Part shown: positions 52,793-62,069 of the stretch, in pieces
How the letters are laid out: each line of letters opens with the position of its first letter
Numbering within the stretch: position 1 is the first letter of the stretch
Source of the DNA: Eubacterium sp.
GTDB taxonomy: Bacteria; Bacillota; Clostridia; Oscillospirales; Acutalibacteraceae
Direction of reading: 5' to 3'
NCBI GenBank assembly: GCA_029258375.1
Contig: JARHZA010000002.1
Span: forward strand, 5,001 to 69,000
DNA length: 64,000 nt
The notes under the pieces: generated by a model
What the model was told of the DNA's origin: nothing
The model's database searches: none
What the model saw: the letters and a program-made list of their open reading frames with translations, nothing else
Made by a program: the position numbers and the translations under genes

Positions 52793-55588
52793 ATGGATTA
52801 TAAAGATACTTTAAATATGATGAAAACAGATTTCCCAATGAGAGCGTCACTCCCTCAGCGTGAACCTGATTTTCTTAAAAATTGGTACGAAAATGACCAA
52901 TATAAAAAACTTATGGAATTAAATGAAGGCAAACCACTTTTTGTTCTTCACGATGGCCCTCCATATGCAAATGGCGATATTCATATTGGTCATGCACTCA
53001 ACAAAACTCTTAAAGATTTTATTGTAAGATACAAGAATATGACTGGCTTTAAATCTCCTTATGTTCCTGGTTGGGATACTCATGGACTTCCAACAGAACT
53101 TGCAGCAAGAAAAAAAGCTAACATTTCTGCTGAAACAAATATTTCAGATATTGAACTTCGTAAAATCTGCCGTGAAACAGCACTTGGTTTTGTTGATATT
53201 CAACGTGAAAGTTTTAAAAGACTTGGAATCATTGGCGAATGGGATAATCCATATATCACCCTTACAAAAGATTTTGAAGAAGAACAAATCAAAGTTTTTG
53301 CATCAATGGCATCAAAAGGCTATATCTATAAAGGTTTAAAACCAGTTTATTGGTGTGCTGATTGTAACACAGCTCTTGCAGAAGCAGAAATTGAATATGC
53401 AGAAGATCCTTGCCACTCAATTTATGTTAAATTTAATGTAACAGACGATAAAGGTCTTCTTACAAAAATGGGTGCAGACCTTGCCAAAACATATTTTGTT
53501 ATTTGGACAACAACTACTTGGACTTTGCCTGCTAACGTTGCAATTTGTGTTGGCCCTAATTTTGAATATTCTCTTGTTAAGAGCAATGATGAATACTATG
53601 TAATTGCAACAGATCTTGTTGCTTCAACTATGGAAGCAAGAGGTACTGATGATTATGAAATCTGTGGAATTATCAATGGTTCAGAACTTGAATATATGAA
53701 ATGTCAACATCCTTTCATTGACCGTACTTCTCTTGTTATTGTTGGTGATCACGTAACACTTGAAAGCGGTACTGGTTGCGTTCATACTGCTCCTGGTCAC
53801 GGTGTGGAAGACTTTGTTGTTTGCAAGAACTATCCAGAAATTCCTGTTATTGTTCCTGTTGACGCAACAGGTCATTTAACAAAAGAAGCTGGCGAGTTTG
53901 CTGGCCTTTCAACAGAAGAAGCAAGCAAACCAATTGCTGAACACCTTGAAAAAACAGGCAACCTCTTTGCACTTCAAAAAATCATTCACCAATATCCTCA
54001 CTGCTGGAGATGTCATAAACCAGTTATCTTTAGAGCAACATCACAATGGTTCTGCTCAGTTGATGGCTTTAAGAAAGATGCTATTGCTGCTTCAGAAAAA
54101 GTTAAGTGGTTCCCAGAATGGGGTAAAGATAGACTTCAATCAATGGTTGAGGAACGTGCAGACTGGTGTATTTCTCGTCAAAGAAAATGGGGTGTTCCAA
54201 TCCCTGTTGTATATTGTAAAGATTGCGGCAAAGAAATCATTGATAATGATATTATGATGAACGTTTCTAAAATCTTTGGAGAAGAAGGTTCAGATGCTTG
54301 GTTCGCACACGATGCTGAATACTTCCTTCCAGAAGGTTATAAATGTCCTCATTGTGGCAAGTCAAATGGTTTTGAAAAAGAAACAGATATTATGGACGTT
54401 TGGTTCGATTCTGGTTCTTCACATGCAGCAGTTTGCAAAAACAGACCATATCTTAAATTCCCAGCAGATGTATATCTTGAAGGTGCAGACCAATACCGTG
54501 GTTGGTTCCAATCATCACTTCTTACATCTGTTGCAGGTGGCCAAGGTGCTCCATACGAACAAATCATTACTCACGGTTGGACTGTTGATGGTGAAGGCAG
54601 AAAAATGTCTAAGTCACTTGGCAACGGTATTGCTCCAAACGATATTATCAGCAAATATGGTGCAGATATTCTTCGTCTTTGGGTTGCATCATCAGACTAT
54701 CACGCAGATATTCGTGTTAGCCCAGAAATCTTAAAACAACTTTCAGATAACTACAGAAAGATTAGAAACACAGCTCGTTTCTGTCTTGGCAACCTTTATG
54801 ACTTTGATCCAAACAAAGATATGGTTGCTAATGATGAACTTCTTGAACTTGATAAGTATGCACTTATGAAACTTGATGAAGTTATTGAAGTAGCACGTAA
54901 AGGATATGAAACTTATGAATATCACACTGCTGCTCACTCAATTCACAACTTCTGTGTTGTTGATATGAGTAACTTCTATTTTGACGTTCTTAAAGACAGA
55001 CTTTATACTTCTGTTGCAACATCAAAAACTCGTCGTGCTGCTCAAACAGTTCTTTATAAAATTCTTGATTCATTAACACTTCTTTTAACTCCAATTCTTG
55101 CATTTACAGCAGATGAAATTTGGAAGTTTATGCCTCACGATAGTTCAAGAAATGCAGAATCTCCTTTATTCAACGAAATTCCAAATGCAGATTTCATTGA
55201 AACAGACGAAGTATTTATGAATAAGTGGGAAAAGATTCACCAAGTTCGTGTTGACGTTCAAAAAGCACTTGAACTTGCAAGAAATGAAAAGAAAATTGGT
55301 AAATCACTTGAAGCAAAAGTTACACTTGGTGCAACAGGCGAACTTTACGATTTCTTAAAGTCTGTTGAAAGTGAACTTCCAGAAATCTTTATTACTTCAG
55401 CAGTAGAAGTTGTTGAATCTGCTCAAGATTTTGCTGGCGAAGTAGAAGGACTTACAGTTGCTGTTTCTAACGCAGAAGGTGGCAAGTGCGAACGTTGCTG
55501 GAAATTCTCAACAACTGTTGGCGAAGACGCTAATCACCCAGAACTCTGTGCACATTGTGCAGCAGTTCTTGCTGAAATGGGCGAATAA
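52793..55588 (+). CDS. ileS: Isoleucyl-tRNA synthetase
   Basis: A 931-residue class I synthetase charging tRNA-Ile. HIGH motif at 64-67 (DIHIGHAL), KMSKS at 604-608, an editing domain with TTTWTLPAN and GTGCVHTAPGHG, and a C-terminal zinc module with CERC (899-902) and CAHC (919-922). The WCISRQRKWG motif is also standard. Only 30 bases separate it from the DivIVA-type gene, so there is no T-box leader and the gene depends on the upstream operon or a promoter inside it. It ends the ten-gene unit at a terminator. Confidence 0.97.
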   Translation: MDYKDTLNMMKTDFPMRASLPQREPDFLKNWYENDQYKKLMELNEGKPLFVLHDGPPYANGDIHIGHALNKTLKDFIVRYKNMTGFKSPYVPGWDTHGLPTELAARKKANISAETNISDIELRKICRETALGFVDIQRESFKRLGIIGEWDNPYITLTKDFEEEQIKVFASMASKGYIYKGLKPVYWCADCNTALAEAEIEYAEDPCHSIYVKFNVTDDKGLLTKMGADLAKTYFVIWTTTTWTLPANVAICVGPNFEYSLVKSNDEYYVIATDLVASTMEARGTDDYEICGIINGSELEYMKCQHPFIDRTSLVIVGDHVTLESGTGCVHTAPGHGVEDFVVCKNYPEIPVIVPVDATGHLTKEAGEFAGLSTEEASKPIAEHLEKTGNLFALQKIIHQYPHCWRCHKPVIFRATSQWFCSVDGFKKDAIAASEKVKWFPEWGKDRLQSMVEERADWCISRQRKWGVPIPVVYCKDCGKEIIDNDIMMNVSKIFGEEGSDAWFAHDAEYFLPEGYKCPHCGKSNGFEKETDIMDVWFDSGSSHAAVCKNRPYLKFPADVYLEGADQYRGWFQSSLLTSVAGGQGAPYEQIITHGWTVDGEGRKMSKSLGNGIAPNDIISKYGADILRLWVASSDYHADIRVSPEILKQLSDNYRKIRNTARFCLGNLYDFDPNKDMVANDELLELDKYALMKLDEVIEVARKGYETYEYHTAAHSIHNFCVVDMSNFYFDVLKDRLYTSVATSKTRRAAQTVLYKILDSLTLLLTPILAFTADEIWKFMPHDSSRNAESPLFNEIPNADFIETDEVFMNKWEKIHQVRVDVQKALELARNEKKIGKSLEAKVTLGATGELYDFLKSVESELPEIFITSAVEVVESAQDFAGEVEGLTVAVSNAEGGKCERCWKFSTTVGEDANHPELCAHCAAVLAEMGE

Positions 55589-55606
55589 TAATTATATAAA
55601 AATTAA

Positions 55607-55635
55607 AAAGGGGCAGATTTTCTGCCCCTTAATTT
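55607..55635 (+). terminator. Terminator after ileS
   Basis: Perfect AAGGGGCAGA/TCTGCCCCTT stem with TTT loop; the tail (AATTT) is weak in T, so read-through is possible. Confidence 0.75.
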
Positions 55636-55638
55636 ATA

Positions 55639-55678
55639 ACTAAAACAACTGGAATTTGTTGTAGATTTATTTTAGTTG
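55639..55678 (+). other. Structured element upstream of lspA
   Basis: AACTAAAA pairs with TTTTAGTT around an inner ACAAC/GTTGT hairpin, just upstream of a TATACT box (55693-55698). It might be a second terminator, a leader or an operator. No regulator is known. Confidence 0.35.
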
Positions 55679-55717
55679 TAACAAAAATAGACTATACTAA
55701 CAATGAGGTGGATTTCA

Positions 55718-56197
55718 TTGCATAAAAAGAAACATATTTGGTGCTCAGTAATGATTATTTTAATCGTTATTTTTGACCAAATAACTAAATATTTAGCAAC
55801 AGAATTTCTTTCTGACGGAACAGTAAAGCCCTTTATTAAAGGTGTTGTTCAGTTCCGTTATGCGCTTAATGAGGGAATGGCTTTTTCTCTTTTTAGTGGA
55901 GCGAGGTGGATTTTTGTTGTAGTAACAGGCATTGCTTGCGCCTTTGCCCTGTGGTATTTGTTTAGTAACAGATGTAAATCCCTTTGGTTTTATTGGAGTA
56001 TAGGTGTTGTTGTTGCAGGTGGCATTGGCAATTTAATAGACCGTATACTATACGGTGCAGTTGTAGATTTTATTGAGCCTACATTTGTTAACTTTGCAAT
56101 TTTCAACATTGCAGATTGTGCCGTTACACTTGGTGCTATTTCGCTTATTTTATATCTCTTTTTAGATATTTTTAAAAAGGAGGAACAAGATGAGTGA
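55718..56197 (+). CDS. lspA: Lipoprotein signal peptidase II
   Basis: A 159-residue membrane aspartyl protease with four helices that removes signal peptides from lipoproteins after lipid attachment. The two catalytic Asp are in GNLIDR and NIADCAVT, with the conserved NEGMAFSLFSG loop. GAGGTGG is six bases before TTG 55718, which makes TTG the likely start rather than ATG 55703 inside the ribosome site. The following gene starts eight bases before its end. Confidence 0.95.
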   Translation: MHKKKHIWCSVMIILIVIFDQITKYLATEFLSDGTVKPFIKGVVQFRYALNEGMAFSLFSGARWIFVVVTGIACAFALWYLFSNRCKSLWFYWSIGVVVAGGIGNLIDRILYGAVVDFIEPTFVNFAIFNIADCAVTLGAISLILYLFLDIFKKEEQDE

Positions 56198-57128
56198 AGT
56201 TTTAAATTTTACCGTTTTATCAGAAGATAAGTGCGAAAGAATAGACAAATTTATTACTTTAAAAACAGATAGATTTTCTCGTTCTGGTATTGCAAAAATA
56301 ATTGAAGATGGTGGCGTTCTTGTTAACGGAGAAGTCGCATCTAAGAAGTATAAATGTAAACCAAATGATGAAATTGTTATAAATGTTCCAGATTTAAAAC
56401 CACTCGAAACATTGCCTCAAAATATACCACTTGATATTGTGTATGAAGATGATGACTTGCTTGTAGTAAATAAGCCAAAAGGTATGGTTGTTCACCCTGC
56501 CGCAGGCAATTATGATGGCACTCTTGTAAATGCACTGTTATATCATTGTGGCGATTCGTTAAGTGGAATAAACGGTGTTATGCGTCCTGGCATAGTTCAT
56601 AGAATTGACAAAGATACATCTGGACTTTTAATTGTTGCTAAAAATGATTTTGCCCATATTGGACTTGCAGAACAAATTAAGGAACACTCTTTTCATCGTG
56701 CGTATGAATGTGTTGTGCATGGAAATATTAAAGAAGATAAAGGCACAATAAATCAACCTATTGGAAGAAATCCAAAAGACCGTAAAAAGATGGCTGTAAC
56801 ATTTAAAAATTCTAAAAATGCTACAACTCATTTTGAAGTTATAAAAAGATATGGCGAATTTACTCACGTTCGTTGCGTGCTTGAAACTGGCAGAACTCAT
56901 CAAATAAGAGTTCATATGGCTTATATTGGTCACCCAGTTGCTGGCGATGAAGTTTATGGCCCTAAAAAAGTTCAAAAAGGCTTAAATGGTCAGTGCCTTC
57001 ACGCAAAACACATTGGTTTTGTTCATCCAAGAACAAATGAATGGCTTGAATTTGAAAGTGATTTGCCAGAATATTTTAAAAATTTTTTAAACAAGCTTGA
57101 TAATAAATATGATAAAGGAAAGGAATGA
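56190..57128 (+). CDS. RluD-family 23S rRNA pseudouridine synthase
   Basis: A 312-residue pseudouridine synthase with an N-terminal S4 domain (about 15-75) and the RluA-type core. Catalytic Asp140 is in [31 protein letters not shown] is also typical. RluD makes pseudouridines in helix 69 of 23S rRNA; the exact position cannot be proven here. It follows lspA with overlap, the usual lspA-rluD order of Firmicutes (ylyB in Bacillus). AAAAAGGAGG ribosome site. Confidence 0.92.
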   Translation: MSEVLNFTVLSEDKCERIDKFITLKTDRFSRSGIAKIIEDGGVLVNGEVASKKYKCKPNDEIVINVPDLKPLETLPQNIPLDIVYEDDDLLVVNKPKGMVVHPAAGNYDGTLVNALLYHCGDSLSGINGVMRPGIVHRIDKDTSGLLIVAKNDFAHIGLAEQIKEHSFHRAYECVVHGNIKEDKGTINQPIGRNPKDRKKMAVTFKNSKNATTHFEVIKRYGEFTHVRCVLETGRTHQIRVHMAYIGHPVAGDEVYGPKKVQKGLNGQCLHAKHIGFVHPRTNEWLEFESDLPEYFKNFLNKLDNKYDKGKE

Positions 57129-57132
57129 TTTT

Positions 57133-57963
57133 ATGCTTACAATTGGTGCTCATTTAAGTGCGTCAAAAGGATATACACATATGTTAGAAGAAGCACTTTC
57201 AATTGGTGCTAACACATTTCAGTTTTTCACTCGTAACCCTCGAGGCGGAAAAGCAAAAGAAATTGATGAAGAAGATGTAAAAACTTTTCTTCAAAAAGTA
57301 GAAGAAAATAATTTTGGCAGAATTCTTGCCCATGCTCCATACACTCTAAATTGTTGTTCTGCAAAAGAAGAAACAAGGCAGTTTGCTATTGAAACATTTG
57401 CAGATGATTTAAGAAGAATGGAATATACACCAAATATGATGTATAATTTCCACCCAGGTTCACACGTTGGACAAGGTGAAGAAACTGGTATAATGCTTAT
57501 TTGTGATGCTCTTAATAAAGTTTTGTTTCCAGAAATGACAACAGATGTTCTTCTTGAAACTATGGCAGGCAAAGGCACAGAAATGGGCAGAAGTTTTGAA
57601 GAGATTAGAGCTATTATTGATGGTGTAGAACTTAAAGATAAAATGGGCGTATGTCTTGACACTTGCCACGTTAACGATGCTGGTTATGATATTGTAAATA
57701 ACCTTGAAGAAGTTCTTGAACAGTTTGATAAAATTATTGGTATTGATAGATTAAAAGCACTTCATATTAACGATAGCAAAAACCCACTTGGTGCTCACAA
57801 AGACCGCCACGAAAAAATTGGCGAAGGATATATTGGAACAGAAACTTTTGAAAAAATAGTAAATAATAAATACTTAAAAAATCTTCCAATGTTCCTTGAA
57901 ACTCCAAACGACCTTGACGGTTACGCAAAAGAAATTGCACTATTAAGAGGTCTTGCTAAATAA
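57133..57963 (+). CDS. nfo: Endonuclease IV
   Basis: A 276-residue AP endonuclease that cuts DNA at abasic sites. The TIM barrel starts [10 protein letters not shown] and carries zinc-binding sequences [40 protein letters not shown] and GEGYIG. The ATG 57133 matches the family start and follows AAAGGAATGA; a longer frame opens upstream but overlaps the rluD-type gene. It is apparently in the lspA operon. Confidence 0.95.
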   Translation: MLTIGAHLSASKGYTHMLEEALSIGANTFQFFTRNPRGGKAKEIDEEDVKTFLQKVEENNFGRILAHAPYTLNCCSAKEETRQFAIETFADDLRRMEYTPNMMYNFHPGSHVGQGEETGIMLICDALNKVLFPEMTTDVLLETMAGKGTEMGRSFEEIRAIIDGVELKDKMGVCLDTCHVNDAGYDIVNNLEEVLEQFDKIIGIDRLKALHINDSKNPLGAHKDRHEKIGEGYIGTETFEKIVNNKYLKNLPMFLETPNDLDGYAKEIALLRGLAK

Positions 57964-57992
57964 AAATATATTGAAATTTGGCTTAAATAGGG

Positions 57993-58015
57993 AAGTTCCA
58001 CTAATAGTGGAACTT
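57993..58015. other. Perfect palindrome between nfo and the XRE gene
   Basis: AAGTTCCACTA and TAGTGGAACTT form an 11-bp inverted repeat with one central base. There is no T-run, so it may be an operator of the downstream XRE regulator (about 64 bases away) or an mRNA 3' end. Confidence 0.5.
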
Positions 58016-58078
58016 ATCTAAAACACGTTCCTTGATGATTTTTCGGTTGTAAGTTATGATTAGTGCGAGGTGATAATG

Positions 58079-58771
58079 ATGAATTCAAAAAAGGTTGGCA
58101 GTTTTATTGCAGAACTGCGAAAACAAAAAGGGTACACTCAAACAACTCTTGCAGAAATTCTTAATGTTAGCAACAGAACAGTATCAAAATGGGAAAACGG
58201 CGACGGTTACCCAGACATTACAATTTTGCCGGAAATAGCAAAAAACCTTGGTGTAACAGTAGATGAACTTTTAAATGGTGAAAAAGCACCGATAGTTGAA
58301 AATGCGGATAACAAGAAAGAAAAGATAAAACAAAATGACAAAAAGTTTTTTGAAGACTCTAAGTTTTGGTTTATAATTTCATTTTTCTTGGGCATTTTTG
58401 GAGGAATACTCGGAACAATAACAGAAATAAATTGTACTTGGGGATTTGGAATAGTGTTCTATACCCACTGGGAAATTATATTTGTCGCAGTTTCGCTACT
58501 TGCAATAGTTGCAAGTGAGATTCTATTTATGATAGGTGTGTTTACAGCAACTTCAAAACTCGATAAGAGTTCGTTTTTTGATTATTGTAAAAATAATATT
58601 AAAAAGGTTTTAATTTACTGTGCTGTTTGGGTAATTTTTCCATTTTCATTTATAACAAGAATTTTCGAACTTTCACGCTGGGGTCATCTTACAAAGATTT
58701 TTGTAGTAGTTTTTGCTACCATATATGTAATTTTAAATGTTAAAATATATAAAAAATATAAATCAAAATAA
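58079..58771 (+). CDS. XRE-family regulator fused to a membrane domain
   Basis: About 230 residues: a Cro/C1 helix-turn-helix (about 7-62, RKQKGYTQTTLAEILNVSNR, VSKWENGDGYPDI) followed by a charged linker and a domain with four hydrophobic segments (about 100-120, 133-156, 177-196 and 202-222). DNA-binding proteins of this build sense the membrane or act as membrane-held repressors. Start: GAGGTG lies six bases before ATG 58079; an ATG three bases earlier is also possible. Its stop is followed after 13 bases by the TTG of the next gene, so they form a pair. Target genes are unknown. Confidence 0.85.
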   Translation: MNSKKVGSFIAELRKQKGYTQTTLAEILNVSNRTVSKWENGDGYPDITILPEIAKNLGVTVDELLNGEKAPIVENADNKKEKIKQNDKKFFEDSKFWFIISFFLGIFGGILGTITEINCTWGFGIVFYTHWEIIFVAVSLLAIVASEILFMIGVFTATSKLDKSSFFDYCKNNIKKVLIYCAVWVIFPFSFITRIFELSRWGHLTKIFVVVFATIYVILNVKIYKKYKSK

Positions 58772-58784
58772 AGGAAATTTGATT

Positions 58785-59501
58785 TTGAAATTCATCTTAT
58801 TATCTATTGGTATAGTTTTACTTATTTGGTATTTAGCACCACTTGTTTCAAACATATTTAATGTTGGAAACATAGTTGGCATAATAAGCTCAGTTACTTT
58901 AATACTTGTTGGTTGCTTTTATGGAAAAATACCAAATTTTTTAAAAAACGTATTTTTAGTTTTAATCGCACTTGCACTTATTGTTATAATTCCACTGTCT
59001 TTCAATATGGCAAGGTATGCAAATTATAAAACACAAAATGGTGTTAAAACAGTTATTGTACTCGGTTGCAAAGTTAATGGTACTAATCCAAGTAAATACC
59101 TTTATGATAGGTGTTCAAAAGCATATGAATATCTTAACGAAAATAAGGATTCAGTTGCAATTCTTTCAGGTGGGCAAGGTCCAGATGAGGGAATAAGCGA
59201 AGCACTTTGTATGAAAAATGTTTTAACTGAAATGGGCGTTGATGAAAATAGACTTATTTTGGAAGATAAGTCAACAAATACAAATGAAAATATTGAGTTT
59301 TCAAAAGTTATAATTGAAAATAAAAATCTCTCAAAAGATGTGCTTGTGGTTACAAACGAGTTTCACGAATACAGAGCAAAACTCCTTTGTGATAAATATG
59401 AATTAAATTTTCACTCAAAATGTAGTTATTCATCTTTTTACACGTTTTTAACTTTTTACACTCGTGAACTTATGGGGCTGTTTAAGCAAATATTTTTGTA
59501 A
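58785..59501 (+). CDS. YdcF/SanA-like DUF218 membrane protein
   Basis: About 238 residues with several N-terminal hydrophobic segments (about 1-75) and a DUF218 domain: VIVLGCKVNG, ILSGGQGPDEGISEA, ENRLILEDKSTNTNENI and VVTNEFHEYRA are the family core. Relatives (ElyC, SanA, YdcF) are linked to envelope integrity and may bind nucleotides, but the reaction is unknown. AAGGA nine to ten bases upstream makes TTG 58785 the likely start. The preceding XRE-membrane gene probably shares the transcript. Confidence 0.85.
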   Translation: MKFILLSIGIVLLIWYLAPLVSNIFNVGNIVGIISSVTLILVGCFYGKIPNFLKNVFLVLIALALIVIIPLSFNMARYANYKTQNGVKTVIVLGCKVNGTNPSKYLYDRCSKAYEYLNENKDSVAILSGGQGPDEGISEALCMKNVLTEMGVDENRLILEDKSTNTNENIEFSKVIIENKNLSKDVLVVTNEFHEYRAKLLCDKYELNFHSKCSYSSFYTFLTFYTRELMGLFKQIFL

Positions 59502-59606
59502 CGATTGCTTATTAGAGAAAAAAGCTTTGTAGTTTGGCTAATAGTTTTTGTTTTCAGTTTTTTATGAAATAAATCGTCACTGAAGATAAAAATCAAATTT
59601 ATATCT

Positions 59607-59639
59607 AAAGCAATGCGAAAATCTCGCATTGCTTTTTTT
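59607..59639 (+). terminator. Rho-independent terminator after the YdcF-like gene
   Basis: AGCAATGCGA/TCGCATTGCT perfect stem followed by TTTTTT. Confidence 0.9.
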
Positions 59640-59710
59640 GTTGAAAAGGTTTAGTGCTTGTGATATATTATTTTAGGCAAAATTCCGTTTTTGTTTAGTT
59701 TGGAGGATAT

Positions 59711-61009
59711 ATGAAAAATATTGTAAAAGAGTTTTCAAAATATGTTAGTTCCAATATAATTGGTATGATTGGAGTTTCTTTTTACATTTTAATAGATACA
59801 TTTTTTATTGCAAAAGCACTTGGTTCAATAGGTCTTGCTGCTCTTAATTTTGGAATACCTGCATTTTCGATTTTGCACGGAACAGGTTTAATGCTTGGTG
59901 TTGGTGGTGCAACACGTTTTAGTATTTCTAAAGGTGATAACAATAAAAAAGGCAATACCACATTTGTTAACGCACTTGTTTTAGGTGCTTTTTTTGCGGC
60001 TATTTTTGTTATTGTTGGATTGTTTTTTGCAGAACCTCTTGCACGATTTCTTGGTGCTGATGATATGGCAGTAAATTTAACAAAAACATATACTGCAACT
60101 ATTTTAACTTTTGCACCGTTTTCAATTCTCAATAATATTACGGCATCTTTTGTAAGAAATGATAATGCGCCAAGACTTGCAATGACAGCTATGCTTTTAA
60201 GCAGTGTTTCAAATATTATTCTTGATTATGTTTTGCTTTTTGTTTTTCCACTTGGAATTTTTGGCGCTGCTTTTTCAACTGGCTTTTCTTCTATTGTAAG
60301 TTTACTTGTTCTTTCAATTCATTTTATAAGAAAGAAAAACACATTTAAAATTGAAAAGTGCAAAGTTCATTTTTCATATTTTAAAGACATTATATCTCTT
60401 GGTGTTTCATCGTTTATAACAGAACTCGCATCTGCAGTTTCCCTTGCAACATTTAATGTTGCAATATTAAAAATCGAGGGCAACGTTGGCGTTGCAGCAT
60501 ACGGAATAATTGCAAATATAGCACTTGTTGTAAATGCAATTTTCGTTGGTATTGCTCAAGGTGTTCAACCTCTTGCAAGCAGATTCTTTGGTCAAAAAGA
60601 AAAAGAAATGCTTAAAAATGTTCTTAAATGTGCGTTAATCTTAACTGTTTTTGTATCCATTTTGATGTATGCCGTTGTTGTTATTTTTGCAAATCCAATT
60701 ATAGATGTTTTCAATAGTGAAGGCGATTCTGTGCTGGCAGTAATTGCAAATTACGGAATGAAAATTTATTTTGTTGGGTTCTTTTTCGCCGGTATAAATA
60801 TCATTGCTTGCTCGTTTTTAAGTGCAACAGAAAATTATAAAAAAGCAATGGTTATTTCAATTCTAAGAAGCTGCGTCTTAATAGTTCCAATAGTTTTAAT
60901 TTTTGGCATTTTATTTAAAATGACTGGGATTTGGCTCGCCTTTGGTGTTTCAGAACTAATCGTATCTATAATTTCTATTGTTTCAATAAATAAATTTAAC
61001 AAAGCATAA
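59711..61009 (+). CDS. MATE family efflux transporter (second)
   Basis: A 432-residue multidrug/toxin exporter with about 12 membrane helices. Family features: MIGVSFYILIDTFFIAKALG at the start, GGATRFSISKGD, and GIAQGVQPLASRFFG opening the second half. It lacks close similarity to the MATE at 37244 and belongs to a shorter subgroup. It should expel organic cations or metabolites by ion exchange; substrate unknown. GGAGG ribosome site; single gene with a terminator after it. Confidence 0.92.
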   Translation: MKNIVKEFSKYVSSNIIGMIGVSFYILIDTFFIAKALGSIGLAALNFGIPAFSILHGTGLMLGVGGATRFSISKGDNNKKGNTTFVNALVLGAFFAAIFVIVGLFFAEPLARFLGADDMAVNLTKTYTATILTFAPFSILNNITASFVRNDNAPRLAMTAMLLSSVSNIILDYVLLFVFPLGIFGAAFSTGFSSIVSLLVLSIHFIRKKNTFKIEKCKVHFSYFKDIISLGVSSFITELASAVSLATFNVAILKIEGNVGVAAYGIIANIALVVNAIFVGIAQGVQPLASRFFGQKEKEMLKNVLKCALILTVFVSILMYAVVVIFANPIIDVFNSEGDSVLAVIANYGMKIYFVGFFFAGINIIACSFLSATENYKKAMVISILRSCVLIVPIVLIFGILFKMTGIWLAFGVSELIVSIISIVSINKFNKA

Positions 61010-61012
61010 AAT

Positions 61013-61050
61013 AAAGGCTCTAACACAAAATAGTTAGAGCCTTTTTATTA
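61013..61050. terminator. Bidirectional terminator between MATE and the phosphatase gene
   Basis: GGCTCTAAC/GTTAGAGCC perfect stem with T-runs on both sides; serves the convergent genes. Confidence 0.9.
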
Positions 61051-61057
61051 TGTATTT

Positions 61058-61774
61058 TTATTCAAAAAGTGAATTTGCATTTTCAATAAGTTTGTTAAAT
61101 GTATCTTCGCCACATTTTTTTATTATTTTTTTAGCACCAGTTTCGTATTCCGGAGGGCGTGATGTTAGGTTGTGGCAGTCTGAACCAATAAGATGAATTC
61201 TGCCTGAATTAAGATATTTAAACAGTTTTTTTCTTGTAAGTCTTGGTGCATTTGCAAAAGACTCAATGTTTACCTGTGTTAAACAGCCCATATTTATAAG
61301 TCTATCAAGTTTGCTTTCACTGTTCATAAGCGAATTATATCTTTCTATATGTGCAAGAATTGGTGTTAATCCATAATCGCAACATAAACTTAAAATTCTG
61401 TCGCAAGTTTCATCAGAAAAAGAACTTGAAAAAGGATGTTCAACTAAAATATAGTTGTTTTTACCATAACACAATTTAGATAAATCATCATTATTAAACA
61501 AATATCTTGTTACAAAAACTTCTGCTGCTGGTATAATTTCTGGGCTTCCTTCAGGTAAAGCAGATTTTAATTTTTGAAGGGCATCGTCTCTTTTAACAAC
61601 AAAATCCTCAAGAGAAATGCTATCACTATAATAATGAGGAGTTACAATTATTTTAGTAGCACCTTGATTTTGTAGTTCTTTAATCATGTTTAAACTTGTT
61701 TCAATATCTTTAGCACCGTCATCAATAGCTGGAAGAATATGACAATGAGTTTCAACAAGGTTGTTAATTATCAA
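61058..61774 (-). CDS. CpsB/YwqE-type PHP tyrosine phosphatase
   Basis: A 238-residue PHP-domain metal-dependent protein-tyrosine phosphatase of the CpsB/CapC/YwqE family. Motifs: ETHCHILPAIDDGA (metal ligands), VTPHYYSD, AAEVFV, HPF, AHIERY and GSDCHN. These enzymes dephosphorylate tyrosine kinases that govern capsule export, but no capsule gene is near, so it is an orphan. AAAAGGGG lies seven bases before a TTG at 61774, the likely start codon. Confidence 0.9.
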   Translation of the reverse strand: MIINNLVETHCHILPAIDDGAKDIETSLNMIKELQNQGATKIIVTPHYYSDSISLEDFVVKRDDALQKLKSALPEGSPEIIPAAEVFVTRYLFNNDDLSKLCYGKNNYILVEHPFSSSFSDETCDRILSLCCDYGLTPILAHIERYNSLMNSESKLDRLINMGCLTQVNIESFANAPRLTRKKLFKYLNSGRIHLIGSDCHNLTSRPPEYETGAKKIIKKCGEDTFNKLIENANSLFE

Positions 61775-61961
61775 TTTTATTACCCCTTTTAATTAAAAAT
61801 GGTTCTAAAATAATATTACTTTAAATATATATCTTTGTCAATAAATGTAGAAAAATGAAAAATTAAAAGATAGCAATATAATATGGTAATAAAAATGTTT
61901 TATATAATAATAATTAAATGTCTAAAATACTTAGGTATAGAGCGAAAAAAGTAAATATAAC

Positions 61962-61990
61962 TTGACAATAACTAAGTTATATATTATATT
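61962..61990 (+). promoter_or_regulatory. Probable sigma-A promoter of the rimP-nusA operon
   Basis: Perfect TTGACA (61962-61967) and TATATT (61985-61990) with 17-bp spacing, about 80 bases before rimP. Confidence 0.75.
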
Positions 61991-62016
61991 ATAAACGTAA
62001 GATATGAAACTAACGT

Positions 62017-62045
62017 GAGAGTGGCTTTGAGAGCCGCTCTCTTGT
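62017..62045 (+). promoter_or_regulatory. Leader hairpin before rimP
   Basis: GAGAGTGGCT pairs with AGCCGCTCTC around TTGAG, followed by TTGTTATTG, between promoter and ribosome site. Hairpins in this position are frequent before rimP-nusA in Firmicutes and may act as weak attenuators or NusA-responsive sites. Its function here is inference. Confidence 0.6.
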
Positions 62046-62069
62046 TATTGTATGGAGGTTTATTAAATT

